A stretch of DNA of 64,000 nucleotides from Cytobacillus oceanisediminis (GCF_003182355.1 NZ_QGTW01000001.1:434001-498000); one strand, 5' to 3'. Counted from the stretch's first letter, positions 26,020-35,003 are shown. A program made the numbers and translations. The notes: a model not told the origin generated them from the sequence alone.

Positions 26020-27867
26020 TTAATTTCTCTTCCCTTCTTCTATAAACCTCAGCAGATCCCCATGAACGATATCATCTGAAAGCCCAAGCTCCTTCCTGAC
26101 CGTTTCTAAATAAGGCTCACAAAAGCTTAGATTCGCTTCTGTTCCCGTATCCCTATTCAAACAGCTGCCGCCTCTATATAAATACTCTTTGGCAATAAAG
26201 CTGCCATCACGGAAAATGACAGGATGGTTTGGATCCCGTTTAAACAGGTTGTGGCCAAAGTTATTGTTTTCTGCATGATGGATTCCGAGCAGGTGCAGGA
26301 TGGTTGCCCGAATGTCAATTTCACCGCCCATGTTAGAAACCGTTGCCCCTCCAAGTCCCGGAACATGAATAATGAGCGGGACACTCTTCAGCTTCATCCG
26401 GCTAACAGCTGAATCTTCCAGCTTTAAAAGCTCTAATGCTCCTTGTTCATATTCTTTTGAAATGCCGTAATGGTCACCGTAGAGGACAAACATTGTATTT
26501 TCATAGAGGCCGCTTTCCTTCATCTCCTGGAAAAAGGTTTTGATGGCTTCGTCCTGATACCTTACAGTGGTTACATATCTGTTTACGACCATTTCTGATG
26601 TATCTGCCTCAGAAATGAATTGATCTTGATTTTCCAGCAGGAATGGAAAATGGTTTGTCAAAGTAATGAACCTCGCATAAAAAGGCTTTTGCAGCTTCTC
26701 CAAATATGGAATAGACTGCTGGAAAAATGGAATATCCTTTATTCCATAATTCACTGAATTCTCATCAGTGACCTCGTAATCGGCCTTTGAAAAATAACGG
26801 TCATATCCAAGTGAGAGGTACATCGTTTCCCGATTCCAAAAAGAAGCATCATTTCCGTGAAAAACTGCGGAGTAATAGTGATCCTCTTCAGATAAAATAT
26901 GGGGCAGGCTTTTGTAGATATTCTTAGGTTTCCGTACAAAAGCAGAACCGCTGGATAATGGATATAAGCCGGTATCAATCATAAATTCCGAATCGGATGT
27001 TTTCCCTTGTGCAGTTTGATCATAAATTTCATTAAAATAAAAGCTGTCTTTAATCAGCTCATTGAGAAATGGGGTTATTTCTTCCCCATTTACTTTCTGG
27101 TTGATAACAAAATTTTGGGTGGATTCCATGCTAATCAGAACAATATTCATTCCCTTAGCCGCTCCGAAATAGTCTGAAGGCGCTTCCTCTTTGCCGAGGA
27201 TATATTCGGCAGAAGCCTTTGCATCTGAGGCTGTTGCAAAAGCACGGTTCAGCGGGTATGAAGCGGACATCCCAATATCAAAAAGATGGTACTGGTAAAG
27301 TCCAATATGTTTAACCAGCTGCTGGCGATTATAGGATTCCGAGAAAAGATGCGGAACTTTAATCCAGCCAAGCAATATAGTCACAGCAGCGAACAAAGCG
27401 CCGACAGCAAAATAGAGTCTTTTCCCCTCTTTTTTCAGGGCTGGTGTCTTTAGTTTCTTTTTCTTGGTAAGCAGCAAATAAAAGAATAGATCTGCAAACA
27501 GCAAAAGATCCCAAAGACTTACAAGTTCAAAAGTACTGGGGCCGATTCCGCCGACATTTTTAAACTGAAATAAAATCGGGACGGTTACAAAGTCACTATA
27601 AAAACGATAATACAGCAAATCAGCATAAAGGATGGCAGTCAGGATGAGCATAGATAACCAAATGGCTGCCGGTTTGGCTTTTTGGCTGAAATTAAAGCCA
27701 ATGCCAAGCATAATCATGATGGCACCCAGCGGGCTTATGATCATGAGCACAATGTCCAGCACATTTTGGGCATTTAAGTTGAAACAGATAAAAGAAACTA
27801 AAACCGTTTTGATCCACAGCAGAATGACGGCATACCACACCGCTGTCAGCTTTTTAAATGGTTTCAT
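26020..27867 (-). CDS. LtaS-like sulfatase-fold membrane phosphoglycerol transferase
   Basis: A 615-residue protein with five N-terminal membrane helices (to about residue 175) and an extracellular sulfatase-like domain (about 235-570). Metal and catalytic residues: E near 248 in V-L-I-S-M-E-S-T, the nucleophile T290 in Q-G-K-T-S-D-S-E-F, W-N-R and D/H in L-Y-G-D-H-Y-G. This is the layout of LtaS/YqgS/YfnI, which polymerise or prime glycerolphosphate on a lipid anchor. The start at ATG 27867 overlaps the upstream gene by 14 bases, so translation is coupled. It is the last gene of a three-gene operon with PlsY and a fusion enzyme, an unusual setting for this family. Confidence 0.85.
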   Translation of the reverse strand: MKPFKKLTAVWYAVILLWIKTVLVSFICFNLNAQNVLDIVLMIISPLGAIMIMLGIGFNFSQKAKPAAIWLSMLILTAILYADLLYYRFYSDFVTVPILFQFKNVGGIGPSTFELVSLWDLLLFADLFFYLLLTKKKKLKTPALKKEGKRLYFAVGALFAAVTILLGWIKVPHLFSESYNRQQLVKHIGLYQYHLFDIGMSASYPLNRAFATASDAKASAEYILGKEEAPSDYFGAAKGMNIVLISMESTQNFVINQKVNGEEITPFLNELIKDSFYFNEIYDQTAQGKTSDSEFMIDTGLYPLSSGSAFVRKPKNIYKSLPHILSEEDHYYSAVFHGNDASFWNRETMYLSLGYDRYFSKADYEVTDENSVNYGIKDIPFFQQSIPYLEKLQKPFYARFITLTNHFPFLLENQDQFISEADTSEMVVNRYVTTVRYQDEAIKTFFQEMKESGLYENTMFVLYGDHYGISKEYEQGALELLKLEDSAVSRMKLKSVPLIIHVPGLGGATVSNMGGEIDIRATILHLLGIHHAENNNFGHNLFKRDPNHPVIFRDGSFIAKEYLYRGGSCLNRDTGTEANLSFCEPYLETVRKELGLSDDIVHGDLLRFIEEGKRN

Positions 27868-29467
27868 AAACGTACCCATTCCTAATTTGGCTGGCAAAAA
27901 TTCTTTCCAGGATCTTTAAAGACTCCCTAACCGCCATTTCATCCTGTGCCCCCATCAGCGCAATTTGAACCCAATTTCTTTGTAGCAGATATTCGCTTTC
28001 ATAACTGATTAGAATTCCATTCTTTTTGCACTGGTCCCCAAATTCCCTGCTGGATATTCCATTGGGAAGCCTGATGGTGATAATCCCAGGCGAATACCTG
28101 TTGTCACCAAGCAAATCACATCCGGCAGCTCTCAATCTTTCTCTCACTTTACTGGATAAAGATTGAATGTTTTCATAATCCACTAACTTTAGCGCCTCAT
28201 GTAAAGCATTGACCAAATTGGAGGAATGGGTGTATGGAATGCTTTGATGGTCTTCGTACATTTTTAAATCCAAATATCGCGGAACCGAGTTGGATGATTG
28301 AATTTTTTCTCTATGGAACACGATTGCAAGCCCCGGGTATGAACCAAAACCCTTTCCGCTTACAGTGGAAGCCAAATAGGTTTCCTTTAAATCCAAAGGG
28401 ACGACACCAGCAGTGCTGCAGGCATCTACACACAACTCTAATCCATATTTTTTGCACAAGCTTTGAATCCCTTCCAGATCATATAAATAGCCTGTAGATG
28501 TTTCGCAATGAACGGTCCAAATCCACTTGATCGAAGGATCATGATTGATGGCGAATTCAATTTCTGCCAGTGAAATCGGTTCATTCCATTTTTTTTCGAT
28601 GGTTTGAAACGTTAATTGAAACCTTTTGGCATGGTCAATGAGGCGATATCCAAACTCACCATTGGCGAGAATTAGGCCATTCCCCGAAAGATTTTGCAGC
28701 TGAGCGGCCACAAGATCGTTGGAAAGAGTCCCGGTGCCAACCACAACTTCGGCATAATTGGCCCCTGTCATGTCACATAATTGAATTCTAAGATTGATCA
28801 AGCTTTCTTTAAATTCAATGCTTCGATGCGAAATGGCTGTTTCAGAGAAAGCCTTCTTTACTTTTGGATGGATCGGTACAGGACCGGGCAAAAATGAAAG
28901 TTCCCTTCTTGGCAGAGAATTTTTCGACATCAGCCGTTCAAACGCTTTTGTTGAACGCTCAAAGCTCTCCTTCGTCAAATACATAGGCTGAAATCTGGCA
29001 TTCTCATGTCCTAATAAGGGGCCAAAAGGCATGAAACCCATGTGCTTATACAATTTTAACTGTCTGACTGTCCCCGAAATCAATGCCATTGTATACCCTT
29101 TTTCCAGGCAATAGTCCAAAAGCTTTGTACATAATTGATAAAAGACACGCGTACTTCTATAAGCTTTCTTTACTGATAACAAACGGATCTCACATGGATT
29201 CCCATGCAATGGCAAATAACTCTCCAATTCTTCCAGTTTGCTGTCAAGTGAATAGGGCCGTTCAGCCCGAATGGCGATCATGCCAACGACTTCTGCACCA
29301 TCTTTTGCAATCACATATGTATTTTCCTCGTGAAATTTATCAACCAATTGATGATTCTCATTTTCTTCATGCTGAGGGATTTCTTCCACAAAGGTCTCAT
29401 AATTCAATTTATGTATTTGTTCAAATTCATCTTGTTGGGTTGCTATTTTATAAATGATGCGATTCAT
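27854..29467 (-). CDS. Acyltransferase (GNAT-fold) - class V aminotransferase fusion
   Basis: A 537-residue two-domain protein. Residues 1 to about 180 have a GNAT-type fold with E-I-R-L-L-S-V-K-K-A-Y-R-S near 93 and L-Y-K-H-M-G-F-M-P-F-G near 139, close to the layout of N-acyl amino acid synthase/autoinducer-synthase-like acyltransferases. Residues about 190-530 are a PLP aminotransferase of the serine-pyruvate/alanine-glyoxylate type: P-G-P-V-P near 194, G-T-G-T near 244, H320-C-E-T-S-T-G, D348 in V-D-A-C-S, and PLP lysine K372 in V-S-G-K-G-F-G. Both active sites look intact. ATGA overlap with plsY upstream and 14-base overlap with the LtaS-like gene. Substrates unknown; amino- or N-acyl-lipid synthesis is inferred. 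Confidence 0.8.
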   Translation of the reverse strand: MNRIIYKIATQQDEFEQIHKLNYETFVEEIPQHEENENHQLVDKFHEENTYVIAKDGAEVVGMIAIRAERPYSLDSKLEELESYLPLHGNPCEIRLLSVKKAYRSTRVFYQLCTKLLDYCLEKGYTMALISGTVRQLKLYKHMGFMPFGPLLGHENARFQPMYLTKESFERSTKAFERLMSKNSLPRRELSFLPGPVPIHPKVKKAFSETAISHRSIEFKESLINLRIQLCDMTGANYAEVVVGTGTLSNDLVAAQLQNLSGNGLILANGEFGYRLIDHAKRFQLTFQTIEKKWNEPISLAEIEFAINHDPSIKWIWTVHCETSTGYLYDLEGIQSLCKKYGLELCVDACSTAGVVPLDLKETYLASTVSGKGFGSYPGLAIVFHREKIQSSNSVPRYLDLKMYEDHQSIPYTHSSNLVNALHEALKLVDYENIQSLSSKVRERLRAAGCDLLGDNRYSPGIITIRLPNGISSREFGDQCKKNGILISYESEYLLQRNWVQIALMGAQDEMAVRESLKILERIFASQIRNGYVYETI

Positions 29468-30057
29468 GGTTTACCTCCTATGCTGTGTACATGGCGGGAG
29501 AAAAATTTCGTATGAGAAAAAAGGACAATGATAAAAAGCAAAAGCAGCCCGGCAGGTTTCATAAATGAATGATCCATTAGCCAAACGGAAATAGGAATGG
29601 AAGCCATGGAAATGAAACCAGCAGCAGTGTATTTACGGAAAATGATATACGCAGCACCCATAATAATGCCAAACACAGCAATACTTATTGGCTCGAGAAA
29701 TAGAGCCGATGCCAAGTAGACCACAACCCCTTTTCCTCCATGAAAACGAAGCTGAATGGGAAAAAGATGGCCGATCAGTAAAAAAAGAGCGCTAAGAATT
29801 AAATATAAATCCTGACCATTGGATATGAAGCTGGCAAAAGACAATGCCAGCCACACTTTTCCAGCATCCACTGCCAAAGTGAGCAAAAAGCCTTTTCTCC
29901 CTAAAGCCCTCCCCGCATTCGTTGCTCCTACATTTCCGCTGCCCATGTACCGAATATCAAGTTTGGAAAGGAACTTTACGACATAGTAAGCTCCGGTCAT
30001 GCTTCCCAAAGAATAGGAAACGATGATAATCAAAAAAACGATCATACTCTCATTCAT
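29464..30057 (-). CDS. PlsY-family glycerol-3-phosphate acyltransferase paralogue
   Basis: A 197-residue membrane protein with all PlsY motifs: S-G-N-V-G-A-T-N-A-G-R near 40, D-A-G-K near 64, and the loop with H and F-H-G-G-K-G-V near 105. The family transfers acyl from acyl-phosphate to glycerol 3-phosphate. It is the first gene of an operon with a fused acyltransferase-aminotransferase and an LtaS-like enzyme (ATGA overlap with the next gene), not the usual parE neighbour, so it is probably a specialised second copy. The ATG at 30057 follows AGGTG. Its acceptor may differ from glycerol 3-phosphate. Confidence 0.85.
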   Translation of the reverse strand: MNESMIVFLIIIVSYSLGSMTGAYYVVKFLSKLDIRYMGSGNVGATNAGRALGRKGFLLTLAVDAGKVWLALSFASFISNGQDLYLILSALFLLIGHLFPIQLRFHGGKGVVVYLASALFLEPISIAVFGIIMGAAYIIFRKYTAAGFISMASIPISVWLMDHSFMKPAGLLLLFIIVLFSHTKFFSRHVHSIGGKP

Positions 30058-30287
30058 CAAAACACCTAACCTATTTCATACTAAATAAACGAACAAAAAG
30101 GGTAAAAAGTTTCATATACTTACAAAATTCCTTTTATAAAAGTATAAATGTTAAAATTACCCTCTTATTATAACAAACCACATATGTTAAAAAATTACCA
30201 TTATAAAGACATTTCTTTTATGAACTTTTGGAAATAAAAAAAAAGGAACATCAACATGCTCCTCAATCAGATCTGCAATCTGCATTT

Positions 30288-30704
30288 TCAACTCTCTTTA
30301 TGTCCCGGTAATGCAGCAATCGCTTCAATTTCCACTAACTGATTCCCATAGCCCAATACGGTAACGCCAGACAACGTACTGGGAACATCGTGAGAACCAA
30401 AAGCTTCTCTAACTGCTTTCCATACCGTCACTATATCAGACTGCTCGGTGGATGCTACAAGCACTCTTGTATAAGCTACATCCGTTAATTGAGCGCCACA
30501 TTCCTTTAGTGCCTCTTTTAAATTTTCAACACAGCGCTTTGCCTGTTCTTCAAAACCGCTCGCTTCAGGCACTCTGCCTTCTTCATCGAGCGGGCAAGCT
30601 CCTGCCATAAAGAATAAGTCCATGCCAGAAGGGACATGGGAAGCGTAGGCATAATCCACTGAGGGCAGTTTATTGGAATGGATTAAGGTGATTTTTTGGC
30701 TCAT
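30288..30704 (-). CDS. RidA/YjgF family protein
   Basis: A 138-residue protein with V-P-S-G-M-D-L-F-F-M-A-G near residue 25, an R near 106-130 region (S-T-L-S-G-V-T-V-L-G) and V-E-I-E-A-I-A-A at the end, the RidA trimer fold. RidA removes reactive enamine/imine intermediates made by PLP enzymes; divergent members have other roles. GGAAGGAA precedes the ATG. Monocistronic. Confidence 0.8.
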   Translation of the reverse strand: MSQKITLIHSNKLPSVDYAYASHVPSGMDLFFMAGACPLDEEGRVPEASGFEEQAKRCVENLKEALKECGAQLTDVAYTRVLVASTEQSDIVTVWKAVREAFGSHDVPSTLSGVTVLGYGNQLVEIEAIAALPGHKES

Positions 30705-30797
30705 TTTAATATTCCTTCCTATTCGTGCGTTCTGCTTTCCTATAAAACTTCTGCGCAGATGCTCATTTTCCCTGTAAAAAGCCGTCTATTTTCTCTA

Positions 30798-31577
30798 TTA
30801 CTCCATTAAAATATTTTTCTCTTTCAACACCTTAAGTGCAATATTCTTCGCCTCTGTCCCAGAACCCTCAACATTCACGGCAAACACCCAGGTACCCTTC
30901 TCATTCTCAACAAAGCCCACATACCAGCCCAACCCCAAATCTGAAAGCCTTGTCCCTGTCTTTCCATGTAAAGTATATTGGTCCTGTTCATCCTGGATCA
31001 TCATTCTTTTAACTGTTTTCTGATGTTTTTCGGCAAATGGCAGCTTTTCCTTTACCAGCTTTTCTATAAAATCAACTTGCTCAACCGCAGAAATTCTCAA
31101 GCTGCTATCCAGCCAAAACGCATCGATTCCACCCGAAATATCCTTGTTACCGTAGTGGACCTTTGAAAAGTACTCCTGCATCCTGGTTTCTCCAATTGTT
31201 CTCGCCAAGTCCTGGTAGAACCATATAGCCGATTCCCTCATAGCAGATGCCAGCGAGTGATCCCGGTTCCAGTTTTCGAATTCCCGCTCTACCCCATCCC
31301 ACCGTTTCACTTCGTACTCATCTCTTACTGCTGAGGTTTCCAAACCAATCAATGCATTGGCTACCTTAAATGTTGATTCAGGAGTAAATCTCCTGATGCT
31401 TCTTGCCTTGTTATAGATAAAGACTTGATCATTCTGAAGATTTTTCAGCACCATCGTTCCCTCTTTACCGTTAATCGCTTCATCGATTTGCAGTTCCTTT
31501 GTGTCCTGCTCCCAAGCATTAGCTGCAGCCCCCATCACGGCAAACAACAGCAGCACAGATAGTAACGAAACCAGCAC
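30798..31577 (-). CDS. Class D beta-lactamase (YbxI/BPU-1 type), signal peptide frame broken
   Basis: The mature enzyme is intact and close to B. subtilis YbxI: S68-T-F-K71 active-site serine and lysine, S-A-I-W motif, Y-G-N, and K-T-G near 205, about 240 mature residues. The best ribosome site (AGGGGG) leads to ATG 31597 and M-M-K-R-M-R, but that frame stops after about 25 codons; the beta-lactamase frame only opens at GTG 31577 with a hydrophobic leader lacking positive charges. Removing one base between them would restore a normal signal peptide. So either a +1 lesion silences it or it starts at the weak GTG. A MocR regulator is divergently transcribed next to it. Confidence 0.85.
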   Translation of the reverse strand: MLVSLLSVLLLFAVMGAAANAWEQDTKELQIDEAINGKEGTMVLKNLQNDQVFIYNKARSIRRFTPESTFKVANALIGLETSAVRDEYEVKRWDGVEREFENWNRDHSLASAMRESAIWFYQDLARTIGETRMQEYFSKVHYGNKDISGGIDAFWLDSSLRISAVEQVDFIEKLVKEKLPFAEKHQKTVKRMMIQDEQDQYTLHGKTGTRLSDLGLGWYVGFVENEKGTWVFAVNVEGSGTEAKNIALKVLKEKNILME

Positions 31578-31738
31578 TCCTCATCCGCTTCATCATTTCT
31601 TCCCCCTTCATAAAATAGGATTTTTCTCATGATGTCAGCCTGTTTTTGTTCCCTTATACTATAAGCAGCGTCATAGACACAGAAAAGAACTGTTTTGGCC
31701 ATCTGTACCCATACAGATGCATGGAGAGGAATGAAATC

Positions 31739-33085
31739 ATGGGGAATATATACGAAGAAATCATGGATGAAATTCAATCGAGAATCGAAGATAGGCGGCT
31801 TCAGCCCGGTAAAAAACTTCCCTCTGTCCGCAGCTTTGCAAAAGAATTAAATTGCAGCATCAATACCATCGTAAAAGCCTACAGCGAATTGGAAAAAGCG
31901 CATCAAATCTACTCCGTTCCAAAAAGCGGCTACTTCCTGGTGGGCAGTGATGCCCCTAGAAAGACCCAGCCACTGATCATTGATTTCTCCTCAGCAGGTC
32001 CCGACAAAAGCAAAATGCCCTACCAAGACTACCAGCATTGCATGAATCAGGCAATTGAACTTTATAAAGAAGAAATGTTTCAATACTCTGAGCCGCTTGG
32101 ATTGACAAGCCTCCGCCGCCAGCTTTCAAAGCAGCTTCAGGATCTGCAGGTGTTTGCACCTCCTGAAAGGATCTGTGTAGTATCCGGCTCCCAGCAGGCT
32201 CTGGACCTTTTAGTCTCACTTCCTTTTCCTAATCAAAAAGAAGAAATCTGTGTGGAGCAGCCAACCCATTTTAGTTTCATAGATTCCATTACTTCCCGCG
32301 GAATGAAAGCTGTGGGCATCGAAATGAGCCAGAATGGCATTGACCTCGATTATTTAGAAAAAGTATTTAAGGAAAGAAGCATCAAGTTCTTTTATACGGT
32401 TTCCAGATTCCAGAATCCCACCGGCTACAGCTATACCAATCAGGAAAAAAGGAAGATCGTTGAGCTGGCTCAAAAATTTGATGTGTACATCATCGAAGAT
32501 GACTACATGGGAGATCTCGATACAAAAAGAAAGGCTGACCCCATGTTTACGTATGACCCTTCCGGCAGAGTGATCTATACGAAAAGCTTCTCAAAAGTCC
32601 TGCTGCCGGGATTGCGTTTAGGGTTGGCCGTTCTGCCGGAAGCACTGCTAAAGAATTTTACGAAAGCCAAATTTGCCGCTGATGTACACACACCCGTCCT
32701 CACCCAAGGAGCCCTGGAAATCTACTTAAGCAGCGGTATGTATAAGGCACATATCCACAAATTAAGGAGGCAATACAAGAGAAAAGGCACCGTCCTCAAA
32801 CAGGCCTATCTTGAACACCTTCCTGACGGGACTTCCTTTACTGGCGGCGAGTCCGGTTTCTATTCGACAATTGAACTTCCAGGAAGAATGAAGGCAATGC
32901 AGCTTGCTGAACATCTGAAAAAGAAAAATGTCCTGGTTCAAGATGCTACAAACATGTATCTTCCTGCGTATAGGAAGAACAATCGAATCAGGTTGAGTGT
33001 TTCGCAGGTGGAGGATCGGAAAATTCCGATTGGGGTGAGGAAGATTGGGGATGGAATACGTGAGTTAGCCCAATCTTATATTTAA
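31739..33085 (+). CDS. MocR-type GntR/aminotransferase transcription factor
   Basis: A 448-residue regulator: winged helix at about 1-70 (I-Y-E-E-I-M-D-E-I..., L-P-S-V-R-S-F-A-K-E-L, S-I-N-T-I-V-K-A-Y) and a type I aminotransferase domain at about 85-445 with Q-N-P-T-G, D-D-Y in I-I-E-D-D-Y and PLP lysine in Y-T-K-S-F-S-K. MocR factors sense vitamin B6 or amino-acid adducts. The ATG at 31739 has GAGAGG upstream. It is divergent from the beta-lactamase, sharing a 160-bp intergenic region, so it may control that gene or its own. PdxR identity is not claimed, since pdxST are absent. Confidence 0.85.
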   Translation: MGNIYEEIMDEIQSRIEDRRLQPGKKLPSVRSFAKELNCSINTIVKAYSELEKAHQIYSVPKSGYFLVGSDAPRKTQPLIIDFSSAGPDKSKMPYQDYQHCMNQAIELYKEEMFQYSEPLGLTSLRRQLSKQLQDLQVFAPPERICVVSGSQQALDLLVSLPFPNQKEEICVEQPTHFSFIDSITSRGMKAVGIEMSQNGIDLDYLEKVFKERSIKFFYTVSRFQNPTGYSYTNQEKRKIVELAQKFDVYIIEDDYMGDLDTKRKADPMFTYDPSGRVIYTKSFSKVLLPGLRLGLAVLPEALLKNFTKAKFAADVHTPVLTQGALEIYLSSGMYKAHIHKLRRQYKRKGTVLKQAYLEHLPDGTSFTGGESGFYSTIELPGRMKAMQLAEHLKKKNVLVQDATNMYLPAYRKNNRIRLSVSQVEDRKIPIGVRKIGDGIRELAQSYI

Positions 33086-33218
33086 TAATAATAAGGTCTG
33101 CCATTTTGTATCCCTATGGATAAGGAAGGCACTTTTAAATAAAAAGACATCACACTCGATATTTAATCATACCTATAATGATGGGGGTTCCAATATAGAT
33201 TAAAAGGAGATGTTTTTA

Positions 33219-33716
33219 TTGAATCCTTATTATTATCCATATTATCCATATCGAGTTAATAACTGGGGACAAATTTTAAATTTATTGCAGCAAAGCTTGT
33301 ATGCTGAAGAAATGGTATGTGCGATGAGCTCTGAACTTTTCCATATACCAGAAACGAAAGACTTAAAAGGGAATGCGGAGATGCATAATCATCTTGTTCC
33401 GGCCTCCTATCACCGCGTTACTGCCGTAGGTTCCGCTCAAAGACTCGTGAATGGTGAGCAGCGTCAATCTATTATAGATACAATGGCAGCTTGTATCATA
33501 AATGCCGAAAATCAAGATCGAAAAGTACGTGATGGGTTAATAACGATGGAGGAAAATGCAGGTCCTGAGTATAAGGCGTTTATTAACGTCATTATCAAAT
33601 GGCAGGAACAAGCTGAAAATTATTTAGCTCAAGCAAAAGAATCTTTGCGCACGATGGGTGTTTCCTTTCCTTCTGCAGGAAGTGAACAGCAGGATGGAGA
33701 AGACAATCTTTATTGA
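33219..33716 (+). CDS. Hypothetical protein with Tyr-rich N-terminus, possibly spore-associated
   Basis: A 165-residue protein starting at TTG 33219 (AAAGGAG 9 bases upstream; the earlier ATG abuts it). N-P-Y-Y-Y-P-Y-Y-P-Y-R-V leads into helical sequence with E-E-M-V-C-A-M, E-M-H-N-H and E-N-Q-D-R-K-V. The Tyr/Pro start resembles spore-coat proteins and the helices recall ferritin-like bundles, but no family is recognised. Monocistronic. Confidence 0.6.
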   Translation: MNPYYYPYYPYRVNNWGQILNLLQQSLYAEEMVCAMSSELFHIPETKDLKGNAEMHNHLVPASYHRVTAVGSAQRLVNGEQRQSIIDTMAACIINAENQDRKVRDGLITMEENAGPEYKAFINVIIKWQEQAENYLAQAKESLRTMGVSFPSAGSEQQDGEDNLY

Positions 33717-33794
33717 GGGCTGGAGTCCTTTTTAGTGTTACAAATCCAGAAATTTCCCCAGCAGACTTCGACGTTGAAAGGAAGCGTTTTAATA

Positions 33795-34080
33795 ATGACA
33801 CGACTAGACGAAGAAGAAATAATCCAACACCTAACTACACTGCCTGGGTGGAAGAGAAAAGATAGTAAATGGATCGAACGCCGTTACCGCTTCAAAGAAT
33901 ACATGGATGGAATCTCTTTTGTAAATAAAATAGCTTCCTCAGCTGAAAAGGAAAATCATCATCCAATATAAACTGGTCATTGTCTCCCTCCCCTCTTGGA
34001 GTGAAAATGGTCTGACAAAGCTGGATTTTAAGCTTGCCAGGCAGTTAGAGGATTTATTTGATGCTGTACCAAAGGTGTGA
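33795..34080 (+). pseudogene. Pterin-4a-carbinolamine dehydratase with internal deletion
   Basis: The N-terminal part (L-P-G-W-K-R-K, I-E-R-R-Y-R-F-K, E-K-E-N-H-H-P) and the C-terminal part (W-S-E-N-G-L-T-K-L-D-F-K-L-A-R) are both typical of PhhB/PCD, but they lie in different frames. The join after E-N-H-H-P is short by roughly a dozen bases, so a small frame-shifting deletion removed the segment that normally follows. The truncated frame stops at 33969. The gene is probably non-functional. Confidence 0.8.
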
Positions 34081-34149
34081 GTCATGCTTTTAAAAGCAGA
34101 GAAAGCTCAGTTTGGGTCTGAGCTTCTAAGAAATGTAGTTATGATCAAT

Positions 34150-34178
34150 CGAGTGCAAATCGTTGCACTCGTTTTTAA
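34150..34178 (+). terminator. Rho-independent terminator
   Basis: CGAGTGCAA/TTGCACTCG 9-bp stem with a 4-base loop and GTTTTTA tail, 70 bases after the broken dehydratase. Confidence 0.85.
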
Positions 34179-34184
34179 ATATTG

Positions 34185-34234
34185 CGCCTGTCCCCTGATG
34201 CGGTGATGTTTTAATATATCGGGGGACAGGCACC
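34185..34234. repeat. Inverted repeat with GCCTGTCCCC arms
   Basis: GCGCCTGTCCCCTGAT at the left and ATCGGGGGACAGGCAC at the right are near-perfect inverted arms around a 20-base centre. I recall the GTGCCTGTCCCC word as a frequent Bacillaceae intergenic element. It sits just after the terminator. Confidence 0.7.
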
Positions 34235-34350
34235 TTGTCATGTTAAGCATTTAAATGAACTGCAGCTCTAACATAAAACTTAACAAGGCTTCACATTATC
34301 GCTAAGCTACAACTTTTATGTTCCCATATAGCCTAAGGAGGAAATATGAA

Positions 34351-34890
34351 ATGATAGCAACACAGTATAAAATTACTTTACCAAGTGATTATGATATGAA
34401 CATTATAAAAGACAGAGTAAAAAAAAATGGCCATAAAACAGACGGATTTCAGGATCTGAAATTCAAACTATATTTGATAACAGAAAAAGGAATCAATCGT
34501 AATAGACAAAATAGCTATTGTCCCTTCTATCTATGGAAAGGCAGCAGCGGCCTAAACAAGTTTCTATTTAATGGATTTTATGATAATATCTTAAACTCAT
34601 TTGGATGGCAGCGAGTGAATATCGGAATACCGCTAATTGATACTACTTCATCTCATATCAAGCAGAGTAAATACCTGTATCAGATCACAGGAAGAATCCA
34701 GCCACAGGAAAGTCTTATTAATCTAAAAGATAAAATAGCAGAAGAGATTCCAGTAATGGAGAATACCGATTATTTGGTTATTTATAATCCTGATAAATGG
34801 GAGTATGATGCTTTTTACTTTTTAACCGAGCTTGACATCTTAAATGAAATGAATGGAGTCATCTATAAGATCCTGCATATCTCCCAGTAA
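34351..34890 (+). CDS. DUF4865 family protein
   Basis: A 179-residue protein beginning M-I-A-T-Q-Y-K-I-T-L-P-S-D-Y-D-M-N-I-I and continuing with D-G-F-Q-D-L-K-F-K-L-Y-L-I and C-P-F-Y-L-W, the landmarks of DUF4865. The ATG at 34351 has AAGGAGG 9 bases upstream. The family is soluble, of the YdhR/monooxygenase-like ferredoxin kind in size, with no defined function. Monocistronic. Confidence 0.75.
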   Translation: MIATQYKITLPSDYDMNIIKDRVKKNGHKTDGFQDLKFKLYLITEKGINRNRQNSYCPFYLWKGSSGLNKFLFNGFYDNILNSFGWQRVNIGIPLIDTTSSHIKQSKYLYQITGRIQPQESLINLKDKIAEEIPVMENTDYLVIYNPDKWEYDAFYFLTELDILNEMNGVIYKILHISQ

Positions 34891-35003
34891 CCTTTCATAT
34901 TTGCTGTACTCTTAGTTTCTTGCTTCCTCCTATACTTTGGGATTGACGGCGGGTTAATTATAACTTTAAAATAAATGAGGGCTTAGATTTATTTTTTTCT
35001 CTT

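Noticed and set aside
27854..29467. Two genes wrongly joined instead of a fusion
   Set aside because: The frame is continuous with no internal start or ribosome site near residue 185, and the two domains are linked by a short spacer.
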